From Methanolapillus africanus (lineage in GTDB: Archaea; Halobacteriota; Methanosarcinia; Methanosarcinales; Methanosarcinaceae), in assembly GCF_032714475.1 (NCBI RefSeq), contig NZ_JAWDKD010000007.1, positions 1 through 64,000 on the forward strand: a stretch of 64,000 nucleotides of DNA. Reading direction: 5' to 3'. The notes beneath the pieces were generated by a model. The model ran no database searches. It had not been told where the DNA came from and saw only the letters and a program-made list of their open reading frames with translations. Shown here piece by piece: positions 43,396-54,055 of the stretch (its first letter is position 1; each line of letters starts with the position of its first letter). A program made the translations under genes and the position numbers.

Positions 43396-46300
43396 TTATC
43401 TACCAAGTTTTCGATTTTTATTAAATTTTTCTTTGTTTTCTTTATATTTTTGATTGTTTGGCTCCCACTTTTCTTTAGATGAATTTGAAAAATTATCTAA
43501 TTTATTATGTGCAGGATCACCATAATTTTGATTAAAATATTCCTTTCCTGAATTCAAACTTTGAGAGACATTTATTGTACCCATTGATTCTTCAGAAATC
43601 AAACTCTCTGCAATTCCAATAGGGCTGACAAATCCATTTACAGCATCGGTAGCCAAATAATCAATATGAAGTGCTGAAGTTCCTATTTCCGATAAACTTT
43701 GACCTTCCATTACACCATCTATAGTTCGTGAACCTATACCTCCAACAACTGAAAGGCTGGCACCAGCAGCGCATGCTGATAGTAAAACAGCACCTGCCGG
43801 AGCCTCTGCGGTTGCTGCGGCAATACCGACTGCAACTGTACCGGATGTCACAAGTCCAAATGTACCACCTTCAAGGGCCCCCCTTACACCTGCTTTAAAA
43901 ACCTCCTTTCCATCGTATGTTCCTGTTTCTGCTACCTGTTGTTTATAGCTTTCATATGCATACGCTCCAGCTCCTACTATTGTACATGCTAACGTAAAAA
44001 CAGCAACCCCCGCAACAAGTCCAGCATATAAGTAGTTGTGTCCATCGGGATCCTCATATTTCAGTGGATTATTCAAACAATATGAATACCGATTCAAAGC
44101 CTGTGGGTTATACACATCCGGAATTATCGAATCCGCCTGTGTAAACACAAACGTTTCCGGATTATAATATCGAGCGCCATAATAATAAAGCCCAATTTCG
44201 GAATCAAACTCTTTACCGGTGAAAGAATACTTTTCGGTTCCACCTTCACGGTGGCTTCCAAACGGATAGTAAAGCGTTCTTTCAACAAGTTCGCCGTTTT
44301 CGTCAATCATAACGCTGGTCGATCCCAAATGGTCGTCCAAATACCAGAAACGGCCTTCGGACGATTCTTTGGCGACACGTCTTCCGTCTGCGAAATAGTA
44401 AACGACTTCTTCGTTGTCCTCGATTTCATAATCGTCGGTGACGTAGTATGAAACAATTCCTTCCTCAATCTTTTTCACGCGATTTCCGGATTCGTCATAG
44501 AAGAATTCAGCAATGACTCTGTCTTCCGACTTCTTAACGACTTCTTTGAGATGATTGGCGTCGTTGTAGACGTAAACGAAAGTTTCATCTTCAACCAAAT
44601 TGCCGTTTGAATCGTAAAGAAGGTTTGAATCGCCGACTTTCGTCGGGGCGTGAATGCCGGCACCGTTGCCGTATTCGAACAACGTAATGTCTGTTCCGTT
44701 CTTGTGGCCCAAGATGCTGCCGAGCGGATTGTAAACAAATTGCTGCGAATAAGTTTCACTGCCGGCCGTGGTGAGTCTATCCAAATCGTCATAACCGAAT
44801 TGCTGCGTTTCACCGACGACGTTGTCCGCAATTTCAATGATGTTGCCTTTTTCATCAAAGGAATAATCCAAATCTTGAAGATCCGGCGTGTTGATGTTTT
44901 GAAGGCGTTTTGTCCAGCCATCATAGGTGAGATCGGTCGTCACGCCATTTGAAAACTCTTTTTTGGTGATCAAATTCATCGAGTTGTATTCGATATTGTC
45001 AACGACTCCCGGAATTGAAGACAAGAGGGCTTGATTGTTATATCTGTATTTGACAACTTCATCGTTGGGAAGAGTTTTCTTCGTGATACGATCCATGGAA
45101 TCATAAACGTATTTTGTCGTATAATCCGCATTGTATTCAAAGGGATCTTGCCATGAATCCGGAATTTCAGGTTCATCGGGGTCCTCAGGGTCAGGATCTT
45201 CAGGATCAGGGTCTTCGGGATCTGGAATTTCCGGATCAGGATCTTCTGGATCGGGGTCCACCGGAATATTGATCAATTCATAAAGTACATTGTATTCGCT
45301 GCTGACATAATCAACACCTGTTTGGTAACCGATTATATTGGCTCTCATGACTGAAACAGATTCGTTTGTTGCGTATGAATAACTGTACGTTCCGTTCAAT
45401 GCACCTGTTTTTTCATACTTTTTGATGAGAATATTTCTGACGGGACCATCATCTTTGAAGGAAATATCGAAAGTGACCCCCTCAGCTGTCGGTTTTCCGT
45501 TAACTCTTTGAATGACACCGATCTGAGTGCCGTTTTCATCCTTGATGTAAAGCGTGCCGCCGGAACCGGAGTCGACGAATCTCAAAATTTCCTTTCCATT
45601 GAGATAGAAGTAAGAACTGTCACCGGCCCCCATTGATGACCGATACGTTTTCAAATCCAACTCTTTCAAAACGGCGTCATCCCGCACAAGCGGAACCGTA
45701 ATGTCGTTAACATTGACAAAACTGTCGTTCACATAAAATGTTGTCGAATTTTCGGGCTCCGGATCCGTACCCGGTCCGGTAACAGAGTCATAAACGATTT
45801 TGTAACCGCTTGTGATGTAGTTGACGTTAGACTGGTAGCCGTAAAGATAAGCCCGCATATTTGACAGAGGTTCGTTTGTTGCGTAAGAATAATTGTATGT
45901 TCCGACAAACGTACCGCGGGAATACTTATCAATTTGAATTGTTCTTTCTGACGGCTCAGCTTTGAATGAAATATTAAAGGTCACATTCTCATAAGACGGA
46001 TTTCCGTTAATGCTTTGGATGGTTCCGAGCGAAACGCCGTTTTCATTCAAAATTTGAAGCGTACCGCCGGCAGCCGTATCCGTAAATCTTAGAACCTCCT
46101 TTCCGTTGAGATAAATACGTCCGACATCGCCGGCACCCATCGAAACGCGCAAATTTGTTAAATTCAACTCTTGAACAACAGACTCGTCTCGACTCAATTG
46201 AATGGTAATATCTTCTTTATTTTCAAAAGAACCTGTCACCACATCAGAACCGGTTGCAGACGTCATCGAAATCTGGGAATCAATCACAATCGTATCAATC

Positions 46301-49300
46301 GAATTTGAATCAATTGAATCAAAAACAGTTGCCGATTCAATATTGTTTACTTCCATTGTCGAACCAAAGAGATGTGACCGGTTGGTTGAATTGTAGACGG
46401 ACGGCTCAGATGTGATTACTTCATGGGTAATCAAGTCAACTGAATCAGATTGAATCGATTTTGACCCAAACGATCTCACCGATGTTGAATTGAACACTGA
46501 CGGTTCAAGAATCTCCGGTTCAATGACCATTGATCTGACGGACATCGATTGAACACGTGATTGAGTTCCTTCACTGCTAATTGAAATTCCTTCTTTAACA
46601 ACTCTCAGCCTTTGGTCATAAGAATAGTACTTTGTTGCGCCTTCGGAAGTCACCGACGAGAGCGTGCCGATTGTTCCGAGATCGTATTCAAAAATAACAT
46701 CTGAATCCGTAGGATAATCAATTTTTGTCTTCCGGTTGAGAGCGTCATATTCGTAAGAAGTTGTAATGCTCCGATTATCTGTCTTGGAAATCAAATTGCC
46801 GTTTTTGTCATAATCGTATTTCCAAATACCGATGTCCGGATCATTAATTTCAATTTGCTGACCAAGAGAATTGTACGCAAAGGTTGTGTTTTGAACGCGG
46901 TAAGCGTACGGATAAGAAACGGATTCGGATCCGGTTTCATCTGAAAATGAAATTGTTGAAACCGCATAATTTTGCATCGGAATGATTTTAGTCAAACGAT
47001 TCATTAAATCGTATTCATATCCTGTTTCATAAATTTCATTGCTGTTGAACTCAGTCACTCGAACAATATTTCCATAAACGTCCTTGTCCATCTGAATTTT
47101 GTTGGATCGCTCGTCAAAGTATGTTGTCTTTAATTGGTCATATTCCATTCTTCGGGTCGTCCCATCCGGATTGGTCGTTTGAATAATCCGGCCGAACGAA
47201 TCATAAGAATTGACGGTTTCCAAAGTCAGTTCACCGTTTTTCTTCGGTGCAATAATTTTTGAAACGGCGCCGTAATTGTCGTAATATGTTTCCTGAATGA
47301 TATTTTCTAATACGTCGACAGATTCGGTTTCCGTCTTGATGACACGGCCAAATCCATCCAAATATTTCCACGAATCGAAATAGCCGCTACTTTCGCTTTC
47401 TTTGACAGATACTTTGATGTATTTCGGCATGGATTCGCCAATGAAATACTCATATTGAACGCTGGGCGAATTTAACGTATCATACGGGCGAACGATTCTT
47501 GTGACCCGGCCGAGACCGTCGTAATCCATGAACGTCTCAAATCCGTTCGGATCAGTCATTTTCTGAATCTTGCCGAGAATTAAATTGAAATCAAACGTTG
47601 TTGTTTGTCCGAGCGCATTGGTCGTTGAAATCGGATAAACGGCGCTGAAATCATAATCATATTCAACTGTCTTGACGTGACCTTCACCATCTTTTTGTGA
47701 AATCAAATTCCCGTAAGAATCGTAACCAAATTCATTGACAACGTCTTGTCCCAAACTATTCCAAACAATGGCTTTTGTCACCAAACCTTTGGTTGGTTCT
47801 GTTTCCAAGTGGGCATTTCCGTCATAGTAAAACGTCCGCTCCGAAAGCTTTTCAAAATTAAGGCCTTCAACTTTTTCACGTTTCACACAATTTAAAATCC
47901 AGGAATCTGTATTGTAAACATAATCCATAATGGCTGTTTTCTCATCGCCTGCAACTGAAACATCGCCCTTGTTGAAAATACGGACAACGTTGCCGTAAGA
48001 ATCATAAGAATATTCCGTTTCCGTTACAATCGGCGTTGTTTTGCCATCATACAGATATTTGGTTGACGTGTTCAACAAAACTGTATAAACGCCGGAATCA
48101 TTGGCGGCATCAAAAATGTTTTCCGTTTTTGAATAAAGAACACCGCTGATTGATTTCTGGATGAGTTGGTACTCTTTCCCTTTTTTGGCTTCATCTTGAT
48201 GGAAATAATGTTCTGCAACGGAACGGCCATCATTGACAGTCACTTGTTTGAATCCTCTGAATTCGGATTCTCCTTTCGGCTTGATGACCATTAAGCCACC
48301 TTTATAATCGTAATTGATTGTTGAAACGGTTCGTTGATCTCCTGTCATTCCATTATCAGTTTCGATTTTCTTAACGACTCTGATCGGAACGGAAAGACCG
48401 GGTTTTCCATTTTCTTGTGTGTTGTTGTATTTTGTGGAAACGTCATATTCAATTTTGGTTGTGGAACCGGCTGAGTGATGAATTTGAGTGAGAAGATTGG
48501 GAGAGGATGGAGACATCACCACGGTTGATTTTCTGATAAAAGTCTGAGCACTTTGGACATAGCTGCTTTGAATAAAGTCTGAAAGACCATCCCCATTAAT
48601 GTCTGCGATTTCAACACCACTTCTCCAATTAGTGTAACCGGGAGGATTTATATTCGGGTCCTGAACAAAACCAGATCCTGTGTTTATAGAAATATATTTA
48701 AAATTCGTATACGAACTCGAACTTGTCGCGTATCGGTAAGAATGAATAACATCCGGGAGACCATCTCCGTTCACGTCGCCAAACCTGAAACCATAGTCTT
48801 CTCCATAGTGTATAATCCAACTTGGAATTTGCCAACTTGAGTCATATTTGAAACCGGTTCCGTTATTGATATAAACATTATTGATTCTCGTATTGGAGTT
48901 TGGACCCGAATTAATGTAAGAATGAACCAAATCCGGCAAACCGTCTCCATTAATATCAACAAAGCGAACACCTTGGTCATGTCCTCCAACCGAAAAATGG
49001 GGCAAAGATGTTGCCCAACTGTTGTCTGCTGTGAATCCATTGCCGTTATTAATCCAGGCTCTTTTTACGTTGTGCGTGTAATATGGAAGAGAAGCATAAT
49101 AAGATTCAACAATATCCGGGAGACCATCGCCATTTAGGTCAACGATTCGAACACCTGTATCCTGTTCATTAGAAAGGAAAACCGTCGGAAGTGACCAATT
49201 ACTGTCCAAAACAAATCCGGATCCGGTGTTGATCCATGTTTTTTTGGTCGGATTCGCATTGTTTTTAAAATGGGCGGCTTGAACAATATCCGGAAGACCA

Positions 49301-50829
49301 TCACCGTTGATATCCACAATTTGAACACCTTGCCAATGGTTAGCACCATCATAATGGGTTGTAAAATATACCGGCGAATTCCATGTTGTATTTTTGACAA
49401 AAGCTGTACCGTTGTTGATCCAAGTGTTAATATCAATATATGTAGGTCCGCCGGGAGGATAAAGATACGTGGATTGCATAATATCCGGGAGACCATCGCC
49501 ATTGATATCAACGATTTGAACGCCCATGTCTCTATTTTCATTAACAATCAAATATGTCGGAAGGACCAAATTAGAACTGACATAACTTCGAGGTCCTGTA
49601 TTATACTCAAAACTCGTCTCCGGCAAACTCTCTTCGTCCATACCGACAAGCTGAATCGATTTCAGAAACAAGCGGTTGTCTGCCGTATTATATTCAATTT
49701 CATACCGATAAACAAGTTCTTCTTTGTTCCAAATAGAAATCTTTGAAAGCAATGATTTCTCCAAAACCTGCGTTCCATCCTTAAACTGATTAAATGTAAC
49801 AGATTTCGCCGTTCGTTCAAAATCAATCACAACGTCGCCGTTGTTGTAAGTGATGTTTTTTAAATAAGAGGCACCGATTTCTCCGGTAACAGGATTCTCC
49901 ACATAGTTATAAACAATCAAATTTCCGTTGACATCCTCAATTTGGTCCAAACTCCATCGGACAGCATAATCTCTTCCGGTCACAGAATTCATGAGTTCGG
50001 AATCCATGGTATAACCAAAACGATATGTTGTTCCGTCCTTGGTTTTAAGAATCCAATAATCACCTTTTTGATTGGAGGCGCCTATCTCTTTTTGAATGAA
50101 AAAGAAAGACTCAATTTCCGTGTGATAACGGCCTTCTGTCGCGTTATAGATCAGATCATAACTTTGTCCGTCAAAAGTCAATTTAAATTTGTCATCGGAC
50201 GTGTTAAGCGGTGTGAAATTCACATCTCTTTGAATGTAATTGTCGTTGAGTTGCCAACCATCGCCGAGCCATCCATATGTGCGGCCGGCACCTTGACTGT
50301 TGTAAACGATTTCAACTTTGGGTTCAAAACCGGCAATGCCTTTCGGAACTTGAATCGGATAAGAATAAACGGCTGCACCGGAAAAAAGACTGGTCAAATA
50401 AGCATCATTTGTAAGACCAAAATCAACTTCCGGAGACGTATATGAGGAGATATTAATTTCAGGTGTTGTATTATTCGTTGCGGCTGCTGCCATAACCATA
50501 TTTTCCTCTTCCTCGGCCAATGATTCTTCCAACTGCTTGGATTCAGATTCATTTTCCTCAAGATTCTGATCCGATTCACTTTGATCTGACAAGTTTTTAC
50601 TTTCAGAAGACTCGGGTTTCGAATCAGATTCCTTGCCGGAAGACAAATCATTCGCTGAAGAATCGGAAGGCGTTCCGGAAGACGGCACGTTATCGCCGGA
50701 AGACCCCGCTCCGGAATCGGAACCCGAAGAACCGGAATCAGACTCCGCGGCAAAAGCGAATGTCGGCGTTAAAATCATCAAAGCAATGCAAACGATTATT
50801 ATTTTTTTGACGTTCTTTTTGAAGTTCAT
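43396..50829 (-). CDS. SpvB/RHS-repeat polymorphic-toxin-like secreted protein
   Basis: The 2477-residue protein starts with a signal peptide (about 9-28, IIIVCIALMILTPTFAFA) and a Ser/Glu-rich linker. An SpvB-type domain follows (SYTSPEVDFGL..YSYPIQVPKGIAGFEPKVEIVYNS), then six FG-GAP-like repeats (VDINGDGLPDI) and many YD/RHS repeats. Two copies of a beta-sandwich-like module (SMGAGD..YLNGKE) and a PDPEDPDPE linker interrupt them. The RHS core ends YYYGARYYNPETFVFTQADS...NPLKYEDPDGH. The 213 residues after this, encoded by 43396-44037, are the variable tip: first Gly/Ala-rich and hydrophobic, then a polar basic end. No nuclease motif is visible. RHS proteins deliver such tips as contact toxins. 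Confidence 0.88.
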   Translation of the reverse strand: MNFKKNVKKIIIVCIALMILTPTFAFAAESDSGSSGSDSGAGSSGDNVPSSGTPSDSSANDLSSGKESDSKPESSESKNLSDQSESDQNLEENESESKQLEESLAEEEENMVMAAAATNNTTPEINISSYTSPEVDFGLTNDAYLTSLFSGAAVYSYPIQVPKGIAGFEPKVEIVYNSQGAGRTYGWLGDGWQLNDNYIQRDVNFTPLNTSDDKFKLTFDGQSYDLIYNATEGRYHTEIESFFFIQKEIGASNQKGDYWILKTKDGTTYRFGYTMDSELMNSVTGRDYAVRWSLDQIEDVNGNLIVYNYVENPVTGEIGASYLKNITYNNGDVVIDFERTAKSVTFNQFKDGTQVLEKSLLSKISIWNKEELVYRYEIEYNTADNRLFLKSIQLVGMDEESLPETSFEYNTGPRSYVSSNLVLPTYLIVNENRDMGVQIVDINGDGLPDIMQSTYLYPPGGPTYIDINTWINNGTAFVKNTTWNSPVYFTTHYDGANHWQGVQIVDINGDGLPDIVQAAHFKNNANPTKKTWINTGSGFVLDSNWSLPTVFLSNEQDTGVRIVDLNGDGLPDIVESYYASLPYYTHNVKRAWINNGNGFTADNSWATSLPHFSVGGHDQGVRFVDINGDGLPDLVHSYINSGPNSNTRINNVYINNGTGFKYDSSWQIPSWIIHYGEDYGFRFGDVNGDGLPDVIHSYRYATSSSSYTNFKYISINTGSGFVQDPNINPPGYTNWRSGVEIADINGDGLSDFIQSSYVQSAQTFIRKSTVVMSPSSPNLLTQIHHSAGSTTKIEYDVSTKYNNTQENGKPGLSVPIRVVKKIETDNGMTGDQRTVSTINYDYKGGLMVIKPKGESEFRGFKQVTVNDGRSVAEHYFHQDEAKKGKEYQLIQKSISGVLYSKTENIFDAANDSGVYTVLLNTSTKYLYDGKTTPIVTETEYSYDSYGNVVRIFNKGDVSVAGDEKTAIMDYVYNTDSWILNCVKREKVEGLNFEKLSERTFYYDGNAHLETEPTKGLVTKAIVWNSLGQDVVNEFGYDSYGNLISQKDGEGHVKTVEYDYDFSAVYPISTTNALGQTTTFDFNLILGKIQKMTDPNGFETFMDYDGLGRVTRIVRPYDTLNSPSVQYEYFIGESMPKYIKVSVKESESSGYFDSWKYLDGFGRVIKTETESVDVLENIIQETYYDNYGAVSKIIAPKKNGELTLETVNSYDSFGRIIQTTNPDGTTRRMEYDQLKTTYFDERSNKIQMDKDVYGNIVRVTEFNSNEIYETGYEYDLMNRLTKIIPMQNYAVSTISFSDETGSESVSYPYAYRVQNTTFAYNSLGQQIEINDPDIGIWKYDYDKNGNLISKTDNRSITTSYEYDALNRKTKIDYPTDSDVIFEYDLGTIGTLSSVTSEGATKYYSYDQRLRVVKEGISISSEGTQSRVQSMSVRSMVIEPEILEPSVFNSTSVRSFGSKSIQSDSVDLITHEVITSEPSVYNSTNRSHLFGSTMEVNNIESATVFDSIDSNSIDTIVIDSQISMTSATGSDVVTGSFENKEDITIQLSRDESVVQELNLTNLRVSMGAGDVGRIYLNGKEVLRFTDTAAGGTLQILNENGVSLGTIQSINGNPSYENVTFNISFKAEPSERTIQIDKYSRGTFVGTYNYSYATNEPLSNMRAYLYGYQSNVNYITSGYKIVYDSVTGPGTDPEPENSTTFYVNDSFVNVNDITVPLVRDDAVLKELDLKTYRSSMGAGDSSYFYLNGKEILRFVDSGSGGTLYIKDENGTQIGVIQRVNGKPTAEGVTFDISFKDDGPVRNILIKKYEKTGALNGTYSYSYATNESVSVMRANIIGYQTGVDYVSSEYNVLYELINIPVDPDPEDPDPEIPDPEDPDPEDPDPEDPDEPEIPDSWQDPFEYNADYTTKYVYDSMDRITKKTLPNDEVVKYRYNNQALLSSIPGVVDNIEYNSMNLITKKEFSNGVTTDLTYDGWTKRLQNINTPDLQDLDYSFDEKGNIIEIADNVVGETQQFGYDDLDRLTTAGSETYSQQFVYNPLGSILGHKNGTDITLFEYGNGAGIHAPTKVGDSNLLYDSNGNLVEDETFVYVYNDANHLKEVVKKSEDRVIAEFFYDESGNRVKKIEEGIVSYYVTDDYEIEDNEEVVYYFADGRRVAKESSEGRFWYLDDHLGSTSVMIDENGELVERTLYYPFGSHREGGTEKYSFTGKEFDSEIGLYYYGARYYNPETFVFTQADSIIPDVYNPQALNRYSYCLNNPLKYEDPDGHNYLYAGLVAGVAVFTLACTIVGAGAYAYESYKQQVAETGTYDGKEVFKAGVRGALEGGTFGLVTSGTVAVGIAAATAEAPAGAVLLSACAAGASLSVVGGIGSRTIDGVMEGQSLSEIGTSALHIDYLATDAVNGFVSPIGIAESLISEESMGTINVSQSLNSGKEYFNQNYGDPAHNKLDNFSNSSKEKWEPNNQKYKENKEKFNKNRKLGR

Positions 50830-51210
50830 GGTGTCAACTCATCCAATTAAACACAAATCCAAATCAGTGACACTTATCCAACAGTCTAATGATAATTTTT
50901 AGATATTTATTTAAAATGTTTTATAGTAAACTTTATTTTTGATAATAGTTTACAATAAAGTGCCGACTGATATCATTTTTAGATTGTCAAACTGTTATAT
51001 ATATTTTAGTTGTTGTAATAATATTTGAAAAATGAATTGATTTGAATGAAAAATATAAATAGTGAATTAAAATAATATTTTTTGGATAAATTAAAAGAAA
51101 AATTCAATTGATTTAGAATCAATTGAATTTGTTCACTTCTTCTGCTACTTTTAAATACAACAAAAACAAAATTCCAAACCAAATTCAATCAAATGAATAC
51201 GGAATAATTT
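50830..51210. promoter_or_regulatory. divergent intergenic region with promoters
   Basis: This AT-rich gap separates the RHS and radical SAM genes. CTTTTAAATA at 51148-51157 is a likely TATA box for the plus-strand gene, with a leader of about 30 nt. Several TATA-like stretches near 50900-50935 could serve the RHS gene. No small gene is visible. Confidence 0.4.
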
Positions 51211-52242
51211 ATGACACCTCATTCAAAAACAAATCCCGAACGGCTTCCCATGACCGCCGACAAAAAAGCGTTCCTGCTTTCCATCGGAACGGCCGATGCC
51301 GAACCCGGGCTTATCCCAACAACAAGAAAATCAACCGCCGGTCCGAGCGCGGGAAGCGGCGGTTCCGTTTTTATCAGCTCGGGTGGACACCGGGTTCGTT
51401 TGTCTTTGGACCCGGACTCGCCGATCAAAGTCAGAAAAACAAACACCGATTCCGAAACGGTCATCGTTACTTATCTGGATGAGCCGATTGTCACCGGAAA
51501 AATTGAATCGGTGCCGGCGCACTGTCCGGAACAAGCCTACATCAATCTGTCGGAAAAGTGCATCTACAACTGCAAATACTGTACGGTGCCGCTGCTGCAG
51601 GGACACACGAAATCCAAAGACGAGACGCTGCAAATCATTCGGGAAGCCTTTGACAAAGGAAACGGAAGCGTTTCCGCGATTTCCATCACGTCCGGCGTTG
51701 AAGAATCGCCGGAAGGCGAACTGAACCGCGTTCTTGAATTGATGCCTGAATTGGTCAAATTCGGCGTTCCGATTGGGATTTCTATTTACGTGACGCAGGA
51801 CGGCGCCCAAAAACTGAAGGACGCCGGCGTTTCCGAAGTCAAATTTAATGTGGAAGCGGCCAGCGCGGAAATCTTTGAAAATGTTTGCCCGGGGCTTTCT
51901 TACGACGACGTTTTTGATGAACTGAAAAACTCCGTGGCCATTTTCGGAAAAGGAAACGTTTACAGCAATCTGATTGTCGGGCTCGGGGAAACGGACGACG
52001 ACGTGGCAGAAACGTTGGAAAAATTGGCAAAAATCGGCGTCATTGCATGCCTGCGACCCGTGTTTGAAAACAAACTGCGAAAAGGCGACTGCTTTATGGA
52101 ACGGCCGTCCAAAGACCGGCTGATGAAACTTTACGACCTGCAAAAACGCATTTGCGAAAAATACGATTTGCATCCCGAAAAATCAAAGACCATGTGTTCC
52201 AAATGCGGCGGCTGCGACTTGGTTCCGTTTGCCGATGATTGA
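51211..52242 (+). CDS. radical SAM protein (BioB-related)
   Basis: The 343-residue protein has the radical SAM cluster motif CxxxCxxC as Cys117, Cys121 and Cys124 (EKCIYNCKYC), and a barrel with ITSGVEES, GIPIGISIYV-type and NLIVGLGETDDDVAETL strands. A second cysteine group near the C-terminus (MCSKCGGC, about 329-336) could hold another iron-sulfur cluster. The fold resembles biotin-synthase-related proteins of archaea (COG2516-like), though the reaction is not known to me. The N-terminal 100 residues are variable. The start may be the ATG at 51253 instead. It converges on dnaG. Confidence 0.7.
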   Translation: MTPHSKTNPERLPMTADKKAFLLSIGTADAEPGLIPTTRKSTAGPSAGSGGSVFISSGGHRVRLSLDPDSPIKVRKTNTDSETVIVTYLDEPIVTGKIESVPAHCPEQAYINLSEKCIYNCKYCTVPLLQGHTKSKDETLQIIREAFDKGNGSVSAISITSGVEESPEGELNRVLELMPELVKFGVPIGISIYVTQDGAQKLKDAGVSEVKFNVEAASAEIFENVCPGLSYDDVFDELKNSVAIFGKGNVYSNLIVGLGETDDDVAETLEKLAKIGVIACLRPVFENKLRKGDCFMERPSKDRLMKLYDLQKRICEKYDLHPEKSKTMCSKCGGCDLVPFADD

Positions 52243-52269
52243 AAAAACCGTCCTTCTCTTTTTTAAAGT

Positions 52270-52310
52270 TCAGACAAACGATTGCGATAACGCGCGCGGA
52301 CCGGCGCCAA
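52270..52310 (-). repeat. dispersed GCGCGTTAT element, copy 9
   Basis: On the minus strand this reads GGCGCCGGTCCGCGCGCGTT followed by ATCGCAATCG. It lies about 65 bp after the dnaG stop in dnaG orientation, after a pyrimidine-rich tract. Confidence 0.8.
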
Positions 52311-52338
52311 GAAAATAAAAAAAGAAGAAAAAGAAAAG

Positions 52339-52362
52339 AAAATCAAACAAAAGTTTGATTTT
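52339..52362 (-). terminator. hairpin overlapping the dnaG stop
   Basis: AAAATCAAAC pairs with GTTTGATTTT (10 bp) around AAAA. The dnaG stop codon overlaps one arm, and a T/C-rich tract follows on the minus strand. Confidence 0.6.
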
Positions 52363-54055
52363 ACTTTTGAGCGACTAAAACATCAATGTTGGTCGGCATT
52401 TTCACGATGTTACCCATCTTGAGTCCGACCACTTTTTCGATGCCTTGTTCGGCAGCGATGTCGATGATTCTTTGCGTCACCACACCGTCGAAAACAATTG
52501 TTTTCGCGCCGCCGATGCCTTTTTTAAGCGACGTTGCCAAATCACGGACCGGCAGGTTGCATAAAACGGCGTCGTTTTGGTCCAAAATCTTGGAACCGAG
52601 CGTTCCGGAAAGTTCCGTCATGTAATTTTCAAACTGCGGCGGCAAAGAGGATTTCGGTTTCTCTTCTCTCTTTTCCGGTGAAAATTCGCTGTCTTCGCGT
52701 CCGTTTCGGCTTTCCCGGTCAAATTGGCGGGGGGCGCGTGGTTCACGCGGTTCGCGGGGCTCACGGAACTCACGAGATTGTGGTTCGCGCGGCTTTCTTT
52801 CACGAGACTCATAGTCTTCCAGTCTTCTGCGTTGAGACGCTTCACCATTTTCTTGGTGTTCTTCGTCCATGTCGACGTATTTAATGGAAATCAAACCATC
52901 CAAATCGTCCGCCGGTCTTCTTTTGCCGCGAACTTCCCGTTCCGGTTCCCGGTGAGCGTCTCTTTGAACGTCTCTGGGCGCCCGGACATTTCGGACTTGT
53001 TCATCGTCTTCCTCAAAGATTTCGTCTTCGGCTTCATCCCCGTAAACGGGTTTTTTGCCGCCGACCAACATGGCGGTCTGCCGGATTTTGGCGACGCGCT
53101 TGGGTGTTTTCTTTTCCAAAAGTTTGCTGGCAACGCTTCTCTCGGGCTGCTCCCGTCCGGATTCACGAACTTCTGCACGGGGTTCTCCGCGCGGAACAAC
53201 GTTTTTGCCGGGTCTCTTGGAGGGCAAAATGATGCCGTATTTCTCAACATATTGGTCGAGCGGCATTTTGCGGCGCAGCGACATGATGATTTCTTTTTGC
53301 ACCAAATCTTCGACCGCTTTGCCGTCCGGCGGGCGGGCCACGAAATCGACTTTCGCCACTTGAATGAGCTCGCGGATGATCAGTTCGCCGCCGCGGTCGC
53401 CGTCGGTAAAGACGGTCACGGTTTTTCCTTTCACAAGGTCCACGACTTCCGGCGGAATGTTGGTGCCGCCGACGCTGATTGTATTTTTAATGCCGTATTT
53501 CAGAAGGTTGAGGACGTCAGCGCGGCCTTCAACGATAATAATTTCACTGGAATCATATTCCGGGCCGGCTGGGAGCTTTCCTTTGCCGTAGTGGGTAATG
53601 CCTTCCACACGGACGGATTCACGAATCAAGTCGGTGATTTCCTGCGCTTCCAAAAGGTCCTCGTCAAACATGGTTTTGTAGATTTCCTTGGCGCGCTCGA
53701 TGATGTTCGTGCGTTTGGCGGCGCGGACGTCTTCGATTTTCATGACTTCGATGGTGGCCAAACACGGACCGACCCGGTCAATCGTTTCCAAAGACGCGGC
53801 CAAGACCGACGTTTTCACTTTGTCGAGACTCGACGGAATGAAAATGTTGCCGCGGGTTTTACCGCCTTTGGTGGTGACCATGACTTCGATACGGCCGATA
53901 CGGCCGGTCTTTTGAAGTTCGCGTAAATCCAAATCGTTGCCGAGAAGTCCTTCCGTTTGCCCGAAAATCGCGCCGACGATATCCGGACGTTCGATGACGC
54001 CGTCAGCATTGATTTTGGTTTGAATAATGTATTTGGTTGTATCTGCATTTTGCAT
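52361..54055 (-). CDS. dnaG: archaeal DnaG primase
   Basis: The 564-residue protein has the conserved archaeal DnaG N-terminus (TKYIIQTKINADGVIERPDIVGAIFGQTEGLLG), a TOPRIM domain with EGRADVLNLL and FTDGDRGG (about 170-230), and a conserved C-terminal domain (IFDGVVTQRIIDIAAEQGIEKVVGLKMG-like). Archaeal DnaG makes primers in vitro and is also found with the RNA exosome. The linker (about 280-490) is expanded and rich in R, E and P, with FREPREPREPRAP-type repeats, longer than in many relatives. The ATG follows CAGGAG. Confidence 0.95.
   Translation of the reverse strand: MQNADTTKYIIQTKINADGVIERPDIVGAIFGQTEGLLGNDLDLRELQKTGRIGRIEVMVTTKGGKTRGNIFIPSSLDKVKTSVLAASLETIDRVGPCLATIEVMKIEDVRAAKRTNIIERAKEIYKTMFDEDLLEAQEITDLIRESVRVEGITHYGKGKLPAGPEYDSSEIIIVEGRADVLNLLKYGIKNTISVGGTNIPPEVVDLVKGKTVTVFTDGDRGGELIIRELIQVAKVDFVARPPDGKAVEDLVQKEIIMSLRRKMPLDQYVEKYGIILPSKRPGKNVVPRGEPRAEVRESGREQPERSVASKLLEKKTPKRVAKIRQTAMLVGGKKPVYGDEAEDEIFEEDDEQVRNVRAPRDVQRDAHREPEREVRGKRRPADDLDGLISIKYVDMDEEHQENGEASQRRRLEDYESRERKPREPQSREFREPREPREPRAPRQFDRESRNGREDSEFSPEKREEKPKSSLPPQFENYMTELSGTLGSKILDQNDAVLCNLPVRDLATSLKKGIGGAKTIVFDGVVTQRIIDIAAEQGIEKVVGLKMGNIVKMPTNIDVLVAQK

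Noticed and set aside
45180..45260. Independent repeat element in the RHS gene
   Set aside because: The repetitive DNA encodes the PDPEDPDPE linker in frame, so it is a protein spacer rather than a mobile repeat.
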